Source: an uncultured Prevotellaceae bacterium
GTDB taxonomy: Bacteria > Bacteroidota > Bacteroidia > Bacteroidales > Bacteroidaceae
DNA: 11,677 bases
Assembly: GCA_946624335.1 (NCBI GenBank)
Contig: CAMOSA010000070.1
Coordinates: 1-11,677 of the forward strand
Reading direction: 5' to 3'
Shown: positions 7,787 to 11,677 of the stretch, piece by piece
Layout of the letters: every line of letters starts with the position of its first letter
Numbering within the stretch: position 1 is the stretch's first letter
Notes under the pieces: model-generated
Told to the model about the DNA's origin: nothing
The model's database searches: none
Seen by the model: the letters and a program-made list of their open reading frames with translations, nothing else
Program-made: the position numbers and the translations under genes

Positions 7787-7870
7787 CGGCAGATATCTGG
7801 AAGAAATCCTTATTCGCGAAGCATCGACGTAAAGTCATCCGCTACTTATAATAATAACGCATCAAAGACA

Positions 7871-8413
7871 ATGAAAGAACTGAAAGGAACCAAGACCGAG
7901 CGCAACCTCCAGGAGGCTTTCGCCGGCGAGAGCATGGCACGCAACAAGTACAGCTATTTTGCCTCGAAGGCCAAGAAGGACGGCTACGTACAGATCGCCG
8001 CCATCTTCGAGGAGACGGCAGCCAACGAGAAGGAGCACGCCAAGATGTGGTACAAATACCTCAACGGCGGCACCATCAGCGACACCGCCACCAACCTGGC
8101 CGACGCCGCCAACGGCGAGAACCAGGAGTGGACGGATATGTATGCCCGCATGGCCCGCGAGGCTCGCGAGGAGGGCTTCGACGAGATTGCCGAGAAGTTC
8201 GAACTCGTAGGCGCTATCGAGCGTCACCACGAGGAGCGCTACCGCCGCCTCCTGAAGAACATTGAGGACGCCGTGGTCTTCTCACGTGACGGCGACGTCA
8301 TCTGGCAGTGCGCCAATTGTGGACACATCGTCATCGGACGGAAGGCTCCCGAGGTATGCCCCACCTGCAACCACCCCCAGAGCTATTTCCAGATCAAGGC
8401 AGAGAACTATTGA
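7871..8413 (+). CDS. rbr: Rubrerythrin
   Basis: A 180-residue cytoplasmic non-haem iron protein that reduces hydrogen peroxide in anaerobes, using electrons passed through a rubredoxin-like centre. The N-terminal four-helix domain carries diiron ligands in the expected pattern: E20 (EAFAGESMARNKY), E53 and H56 (ANEKEHAKMW), a Glu around 97-100 (AREAREEG), and E117/H120/E121 (IERHHEERY). The C-terminal domain has two CxxC pairs, C147/C150 (CANCG) and C163/C166 (CPTC), for the Fe(Cys)4 site. Length and order are those of classical Desulfovibrio-type rubrerythrins. The frame is open further upstream, but the ATG at 7871 gives the conserved MKELKGTKTERNL start and fits the promoter at 7756-7786. 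Its TGA overlaps the TTG start of the next gene, suggesting translational coupling. Confidence 0.96.
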   Translation: MKELKGTKTERNLQEAFAGESMARNKYSYFASKAKKDGYVQIAAIFEETAANEKEHAKMWYKYLNGGTISDTATNLADAANGENQEWTDMYARMAREAREEGFDEIAEKFELVGAIERHHEERYRRLLKNIEDAVVFSRDGDVIWQCANCGHIVIGRKAPEVCPTCNHPQSYFQIKAENY

Positions 8414-8727
8414 GCAAAGGTCCCGACTCCGCTGCGTTCTATGCAGAAGTGTATGACGTCGTCCGGCAGATTCCTGTCGGACACGTCCTTACCTATGGCC
8501 GCATCGCAGCGCTCGTAGGCTGGCCCGCCCACAGCCGCCTCGTGGGCCGCGCCATGCACGATGCTCCGCTGGAGCTCAACCTGCCCTGCCACCGCGTCGT
8601 CAGCAGCACAGGTCGCACCGTGCCCGGATGGCATCAGCAGGCCATACTGCTGATGTCCGAGGGGGTCCGCATCAAGGCCAATGGATGCGTGGACATCAAG
8701 CAGCACGCGTGGGAGCCTGAACCATGA
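8410..8727 (+). CDS. Short MGMT-family protein (alkylguanine transferase C-domain-like)
   Basis: From a TTG at 8410 the product has 105 residues and consists only of the DNA-binding, alkyl-accepting domain of O6-alkylguanine transferases. Visible motifs are FYAEVYDVVRQIPVGHVLTYG, the helix-turn-helix/arginine-finger region HSRLVGRAM (R43) and LPCHRVV with C60. The Cys is in the position of the methyl-accepting residue; alkyltransferase-like (ATL) proteins of the same length usually replace it with Trp or Ala. The protein is therefore either a minimal active transferase or an ATL that kept the Cys. The TTG is chosen because its TTGA overlaps the rubrerythrin stop and it keeps the conserved FYAEVYDVV start; a GTG at 8449 would cut this off, and a GTG at 8308 lies deep inside rubrerythrin. 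It probably repairs or flags alkylated guanine. It shares a transcript with rubrerythrin and is followed by a strong terminator. Confidence 0.85.
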   Translation: MSKGPDSAAFYAEVYDVVRQIPVGHVLTYGRIAALVGWPAHSRLVGRAMHDAPLELNLPCHRVVSSTGRTVPGWHQQAILLMSEGVRIKANGCVDIKQHAWEPEP

Positions 8728-8827
8728 AACCCGGAATCTATAGGCTCATTCTGTCAGGTCGCCGTCAGCACAATGCTGGGGGCCTCAACCAGTACTGATT
8801 CACTCTGCTTCCTGAACATAATACAAA

Positions 8828-8868
8828 AAGGCTCGCCACATCGCAAAATGATGTGGCGGGCCTTCTTT
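8828..8868 (+). terminator. Strong intrinsic terminator
   Basis: AAGGCTCGCCACATC (8828-8842) pairs with GATGTGGCGGGCCTT (8850-8864) over 15 bp, with one G-T wobble, closing a 7-nt loop. The stem is preceded by AAAAAGG and followed by CTTT. It ends the rubrerythrin/MGMT-like transcript about 100 bp after the last stop codon. Confidence 0.85.
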
Positions 8869-8875
8869 GATGGAT

Positions 8876-8892
8876 AATGAAAAGTGAACAAT
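8876..8892 (+). repeat. Partial copy of the palindromic-element terminal motif
   Basis: AATGAAAAGTGAACAAT differs by one base from the AATGAAAAGTGAAAAAT found at 10544-10560 in the second in-gene element. No matching right half is seen nearby, so this is a lone arm or a chance similarity in AT-rich DNA. Confidence 0.4.
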
Positions 8893-8962
8893 GATAGGTG
8901 GTACATGTTTTGGCATCGACTATAAGTCAGTAGAACGAATGTATAAAGAGATATGCTGATTC

Positions 8963-8979
8963 AACATTTAGGAAATGTT
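8963..8979. promoter_or_regulatory. 17-bp dyad upstream of the lipoprotein-blaI-blaR1 operon, candidate operator
   Basis: AACATTT (8963-8969), AGG, AAATGTT (8973-8979) is a perfect 7-bp inverted repeat 18 bp upstream of the -33 TTG of the operon promoter. BlaI/MecI repressors bind short dyads with ACA...TGT half-sites, and the operon encodes such a repressor, so autoregulation here is plausible. The assignment is an inference from position and shape. Confidence 0.4.
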
Positions 8980-8997
8980 AAATAAGGTCGTTCGTTC

Positions 8998-9028
8998 TTG
9001 CATATTTGATATATTCTCCTTTCCTTTG
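8998..9028 (+). promoter_or_regulatory. Promoter of the lipoprotein-blaI-blaR1 operon
   Basis: TTG (8998-9000) lies 20 bp before TTCCTTTG (9021-9028), one base off the TAnnTTTG consensus. The predicted leader to the ATG at 9097 is about 60 nt. Confidence 0.6.
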
Positions 9029-9096
9029 CACCGTCGGAATCGTTTAGTCGCCCGAATTAACAGCACCATTTCATCTTTTAAAGCCCTGTTTTCACA

Positions 9097-9363
9097 ATGA
9101 AACGAAGCAAGCTCATGCAACTCACCATGGCCCTGGCTGTCGCCAGCGGCATCGGCCTCGTCGCCTTCACCTCCTGCGACACTCCACGGAGCATCGCTTG
9201 GAGCTACTATTATTGTGCTGAGGACACCTTGGCAGCAGGCGACCCGTATGCCGCAAGACATTTCCTGAAGAGAAGCAACAAAAGTGCGGATCCAGCACTT
9301 GCTCATAAGGTAGATTCGTTGGCTGAAGTCATAGAGCGGGCAATTGCAGAAAAAGAGAAATAA
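9097..9363 (+). CDS. Small predicted lipoprotein, function unknown
   Basis: An 88-residue protein with an N-terminal MKRSK charge cluster, a hydrophobic stretch (about 8-24) and the lipobox-like LVAFTSC, making C27 the likely lipidated residue. The mature part is only ~61 residues. It begins DTPRSIAWSYYYCAEDTLAAGDPYAARHFLKRS, which looks like one helical hairpin of TPR type, and ends in a charged helix (VDSLAEVIERAIAEKEK). I do not recognise a named family. It is the first gene of the operon, 23 bp before the BlaI-type repressor, so it may sense or transmit an envelope signal to the BlaR1-like protein; that role is inferred from position alone. The ATG follows a promoter at the expected distance. 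Confidence 0.75.
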   Translation: MKRSKLMQLTMALAVASGIGLVAFTSCDTPRSIAWSYYYCAEDTLAAGDPYAARHFLKRSNKSADPALAHKVDSLAEVIERAIAEKEK

Positions 9364-9374
9364 CAAGCTAAACC

Positions 9375-9384
9375 CTGTGTACAG
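9375..9384. promoter_or_regulatory. Imperfect dyad just before the blaI start
   Basis: CTGT-GT-ACAG forms two 4-bp inverted half-sites ending 2 bp before the ATG at 9387. The ACA/TGT content recalls BlaI-type operators, and binding here could affect translation-proximal transcription. It is short and may be coincidental. Confidence 0.2.
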
Positions 9385-9386
9385 TT

Positions 9387-9743
9387 ATGATCAGACTCAG
9401 TCAGAAGGAAGAAGAAGTGATGGAGCACATCTGGGAGCTGGGCGAATGTACGCCTCGTGACGTGCTGCAGCGCTACCCCGAGCCGCTGCCGCTGCTCAAT
9501 GGCATACAGAATGTGTTCCAGTCGTTGGAACGCAAAGGCTACCTCGACCATCGTCGCGAAGGGCGAGGCTATGTCTACTGGCCCATTGTGGAGAAGAAGG
9601 ACTATGGCCGCTCGCGCCTCGGTTCACTCATCGACCGTTTCCTCGATGGTTCCATCAAGGAACTCGTCTCGTTCTTCGCCAAGGAACAGAAGTTGAGTGC
9701 CGAGGAGTTAAGAGAGATTATTGAAGAGATAGAAAAGAAATAG
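9387..9743 (+). CDS. BlaI/MecI/CopY-family winged-helix repressor
   Basis: A 118-residue cytoplasmic DNA-binding repressor. The N-terminal winged helix (about 1-70) shows the family pattern: RLSQKEEEVMEHIWELGECT for helix 1 and turn, a recognition-helix region around LPLLNGIQNVFQSLERKGYL, and a wing HRREGRGYVYWP. The C-terminal part (SLIDRFLDGSIKELVSFFAKE, then LSAEELREIIEEIEKK) is the dimerisation region, where BlaI and MecI are cleaved when the sensor fires. Length is typical (about 120). The gene is followed after 3 bp by the BlaR1-like gene, the standard pair in which the membrane protease inactivates the repressor. In Bacteroidetes such pairs are common without a beta-lactamase nearby, and none is visible here, so the inducing signal is unknown. 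Confidence 0.93.
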   Translation: MIRLSQKEEEVMEHIWELGECTPRDVLQRYPEPLPLLNGIQNVFQSLERKGYLDHRREGRGYVYWPIVEKKDYGRSRLGSLIDRFLDGSIKELVSFFAKEQKLSAEELREIIEEIEKK

Positions 9744-9746
9744 GAA

Positions 9747-11677
9747 ATGCTATACATCATCAAAGCCAACCTCATCCTTGCCCTGCTGTGCCTGCTGTTT
9801 CAGGTGCTGATGCATCGCGACACGTTCTTCGGCGTGCGGCGTCTGATGCTGTGGGGCATCTATGCCACCGCCTTCCTGCTACCCCTGTGTAATCTGCAGG
9901 CTTTGCTGACAGCCGACACCGCCGCCAGCGATATGGCCGAAGCTTACGCCAGCTATGTACTGCCCACGCTGAATGTCACCGCCATGCGCGTTGCCAGCTT
10001 TGGCGTAGTACAGAGCGAACCCGGGTGCGGTATGTGGTTTGTAGGCATGATGGCGCTCTGGATGATCATCTACCTCATTCCCGTTGTGTGGATGACGTCG
10101 AAGCTTCTCATGCAGGTCGCATACCTTATATATTTAAGGTGTACGTGCAGGAGAATGAAAAGCGAAGGAGTGAAAAGTGAAAAATATAAATTACCCAATA
10201 ACCATGAGGACAATGGTAACTCTTATTTTTCATTTGGAGGCGAAGCCGACATTTTTCACTTTTCATTCTATTACTTCCCCCGTCCCTGCAGTCCCTTCTC
10301 GTTCGGTCCGTGGATTTTCATCCATCCCGACGGCACGAACGAACAGACGTTGCGCGAGGTGCTCATCCACGAGCAGGCTCACGTGCGCGGCTGGCACACT
10401 CTCGACATCCTCTTTTCCCAACTCGTCTGCATCCTCTTCTGGTGGAATCCCGCTGCTTGGCTCATGCGTCGCGAGGTGCGGATGAACCTCGAGTTCATTG
10501 CCGACAAGGCGGTGGCAGACTATATCGAAGTGAAAAGTGAAAGAATGAAAAGTGAAAAATATAATTCACTAAACGAGCAAGCGTCCAATAGTGATTCTTA
10601 TTCTTCACTTGGAGGCGAAGCCGACATTTTTCACTTTTCACTTAAGACTTACCAATACCGTCTCCTCGGTTTCTCACTTCAAAAGAACGTAGCTACGATT
10701 GTAAATAACTTCAATGTCTTACCCCTAAAACGTAGAATCAAAATGATGAACCTACAACGAACTCCTCGCACGGGGATGCTCAAATACATCCTCTACGTGC
10801 CCGTGGCAGCTGTCATGCTCTTTTTATCGAATATTGACAGCCTTGCCCGTAGTATAGTCAAGGAAATGAAGCCGATAGCACATATCGAGCAAGCCCTGGT
10901 CAGCCCACAACTGCCTGCTCCATTGAGCAAAGAGATTAATGCAGTATCAGACGTGCCTGCTGCCGGACGAACCGCAGCGACGGCCGAAACGCTGGTCGAA
11001 ACAGATTCGGAGAGCGACGTGATGTCAAATGACGATTCGCTTGCTGCTTCCATCCACACGCTTGAACGCATTCACGACGATGCACTATGGATTATCGATG
11101 GTAACGTTGCCTCAGCGGAAGAGGCTGCAGAACTGAGAACTGAGATCGAGCACATCGCGGTGATGCAGGGCGAAGAAGCTGTGGCCAAGTGGGGGTCCCG
11201 AGGTACCAATGGCGTGATTATTGTTACAACGAAGAACGCCGAAATGGGCCCCGACGACAAAATCTATGAGACCTGCGAGCAGTTGCCTGAGTACCCGGGC
11301 GGCCTGGAAGCTATGTATAAGTCTCTGATAGAGAACGTCAGATACCCCAAGGTGGCTCATGACTACGGCGTCCAGGGCAAGGTGATGGTCTCCTTCGTCG
11401 TCGAGAAGGACGGCACGCTCACCGAGGTCAAGGCCGACAAGGCGCTTGACGTCCGAACAGGACAGGAACTCAATGAGATGGTGGTCGTGGCCTACAATCG
11501 CGACCTGACGCCCGAGGAAGCCAAGAAGGCTGAGGACGCGCGGCACTACAACGAAGGCATCGCCGCCCTCAAGGCCGAGGCCGTGCGCGCCGTCAAAGCC
11601 ATGCCCCAGCGCTGGACGCCCGGCAAGGACAAGGGCCAGCCCGTCCGTGTCCGCTTCAACCTGCCCGTCTCGTTCCG
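9747..11677 (+). CDS. BlaR1-type M56 metallopeptidase fused to plug-like and TonB C-terminal segments (3' end outside window)
   Basis: The frame is open from ATG 9747 through the right edge, 643 residues so far. Transmembrane segments are seen at about 2-21, 33-50, 97-125 and 344-365. Between the third and fourth lies the M56 zinc protease: PFSFGPWIFIHP, then HEQAH (H208, E209, H212), then E249 in NLEFIAD as third ligand, then YQYRLLGFS. After the last TM come a low-complexity linker, a segment (446-496) resembling the TonB-dependent receptor plug (ALWIIDG, WGSRGTNGVIIVTTK), and a TonB C-terminal domain from ~513 (LPEYPGGLEAMYKSL, GVQGKVMVSFVVEKDG, RWTPGKDKGQPVRVRFNLPV). The TonB domain is interrupted by a ~40-residue insertion containing LNEMVVVAYN (575-584), like a SusC-type TonB box. 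It should sense an envelope signal and cleave the BlaI-type repressor. Two 39-codon palindromic repeats (residues 136-174 and 261-299) sit in frame inside the protease region. Confidence 0.9.
   Translation, partial: MLYIIKANLILALLCLLFQVLMHRDTFFGVRRLMLWGIYATAFLLPLCNLQALLTADTAASDMAEAYASYVLPTLNVTAMRVASFGVVQSEPGCGMWFVGMMALWMIIYLIPVVWMTSKLLMQVAYLIYLRCTCRRMKSEGVKSEKYKLPNNHEDNGNSYFSFGGEADIFHFSFYYFPRPCSPFSFGPWIFIHPDGTNEQTLREVLIHEQAHVRGWHTLDILFSQLVCILFWWNPAAWLMRREVRMNLEFIADKAVADYIEVKSERMKSEKYNSLNEQASNSDSYSSLGGEADIFHFSLKTYQYRLLGFSLQKNVATIVNNFNVLPLKRRIKMMNLQRTPRTGMLKYILYVPVAAVMLFLSNIDSLARSIVKEMKPIAHIEQALVSPQLPAPLSKEINAVSDVPAAGRTAATAETLVETDSESDVMSNDDSLAASIHTLERIHDDALWIIDGNVASAEEAAELRTEIEHIAVMQGEEAVAKWGSRGTNGVIIVTTKNAEMGPDDKIYETCEQLPEYPGGLEAMYKSLIENVRYPKVAHDYGVQGKVMVSFVVEKDGTLTEVKADKALDVRTGQELNEMVVVAYNRDLTPEEAKKAEDARHYNEGIAALKAEAVRAVKAMPQRWTPGKDKGQPVRVRFNLPVSF
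10153..10268 (+). repeat. In-frame palindromic element, copy 1
   Basis: A 116-bp AT-rich element (core about 33% GC against GC-rich flanks) inside the BlaR1-like gene, coding residues 136-174. The perfect 15-bp inverted repeat TGAAAAGTGAAAAAT (10171-10185) / ATTTTTCACTTTTCA (10251-10265) bounds a 95-bp core. The outer arms 10153-10166 and 10255-10268 are also inverted, 13 of 14 (GAATG...CATTC). Internal stems are TTACC/GGTAA (10191-10195/10215-10219) and GGC-GAA-GCC (10239-10247). It falls between TM3 and the PFSF motif, where family members usually have a short linker. No target duplication is visible. Confidence 0.85.
10528..10643 (+). repeat. In-frame palindromic element, copy 2
   Basis: A second 116-bp element, same orientation and codon phase as copy 1, coding residues 261-299. 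The 15-bp arms at 10546-10560 and 10626-10640 are identical to copy 1, and the 95-bp cores match at 79 positions. The outer arms 10528-10542 and 10629-10643 are perfectly inverted and start AAGTG rather than GAATG. The internal stem is TCACT/AGTGA (10566-10570/10590-10594). It separates the zinc-ligand helix (FIADKAVADYIE) from the conserved YQYRLLGFS, which in relatives are only a few residues apart. Confidence 0.85.

Larger units (their letters stand above)
8728..9096. other. 369-bp gene-free region: terminator, repeat fragment, dyad, promoter
   Basis: No convincing gene is present. From left to right it holds about 100 bp of unremarkable sequence, a strong terminator (8828-8868), a partial copy of the blaR1 repeat motif (8876-8892), an ACATGT palindrome (8903-8908), a 17-bp dyad (8963-8979), a Bacteroidetes promoter (8998-9028) and a ~65-nt leader for the lipoprotein gene. 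Confidence 0.7.

Noticed and set aside
7641..7838. A 65-codon minus-strand frame in the SMR-rubrerythrin gap
   Set aside because: It overlaps both divergent promoters, and its translation is a phenylalanine-rich product of AT-rich intergenic DNA.
8724..8798. A 24-codon reading frame whose ATG overlaps the stop of the MGMT-like gene (ATGA)
   Set aside because: The product (MKPGIYRLILSG...) has no recognisable feature. The overlap is suggestive, but the frame is too short to distinguish from chance without conservation data.
10177..10485. A 102-codon frame starting in the first palindromic element
   Set aside because: It is a shadow in another phase of the BlaR1-like gene. The true frame continues from 9747 with HExxH and other family motifs.
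10141..10643. Possibility that the BlaR1-like gene is a pseudogene disrupted by insertions
   Set aside because: No stop or frameshift occurs, the zinc-binding residues and downstream domains are intact, and both elements keep the frame.

Overview
The window looks like chromosomal DNA from a member of the Bacteroidales, most likely a GC-rich Prevotella-like organism. The evidence is: three good and one weaker copy of the Bacteroidetes promoter signature (-7 box TAnnTTTG, with a TTG about 20 bp upstream in the two best cases); almost no Shine-Dalgarno sequences before the starts; a C-terminal type IX secretion tail on a large secreted protein; a Ser-type sulfatase; and an M56 peptidase-TonB fusion of the kind common in this phylum. 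The species cannot be fixed from the sequence alone.

Layout from left to right: (1) 1-431, the 3' end of an MFS transporter. (2) 605-4954, a 1449-residue multidomain CotH-type protein with its own promoter, an upstream palindrome and a hairpin at the transcript start. (3) 4972-5086, three tandem GC-rich hairpins. (4) 5101-5697, a small YqiA-like alpha/beta hydrolase. (5) On the minus strand, a two-gene unit of an SMR-type small transporter (7254-7577) followed 15 bp later by a Ser-type sulfatase (5727-7238), convergent with the hydrolase. (6) Divergent from it, a rubrerythrin (7871-8413) whose stop codon overlaps a TTG start of a short MGMT/alkyltransferase-like protein (8410-8727), closed by a strong terminator (8828-8868). 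(7) From a promoter near 9000, an operon of a small lipoprotein (9097-9363), a BlaI/MecI-type repressor (9387-9743) and a BlaR1-type M56 sensor peptidase fused to plug-like and TonB C-terminal segments (9747 to beyond the right edge).

The most striking structure is inside the BlaR1-like gene. Two AT-rich palindromic elements, both 116 bp (10153-10268 and 10528-10643), lie in the same orientation and the same reading-frame phase, and the frame stays open through both. Each adds about 39 residues to the region predicted to hold the protease domain. One copy lies before the HExxH motif, the other just after the third zinc ligand. The copies share 79 of 95 core positions, and some of their differences are compensatory in predicted stems, both internally and at the outer ends. 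This resembles the in-frame palindromic elements known from Rickettsia genes, here in a Bacteroidales signalling gene. A partial copy of the terminal motif lies at 8876-8892.

Functionally the window combines extracellular or surface polysaccharide-related functions (CotH-type T9SS cargo, sulfatase), defence against oxidants and alkylation (rubrerythrin, MGMT-like protein) and a proteolysis-controlled repressor/sensor pair. The genes form separate transcription units rather than one obvious system.
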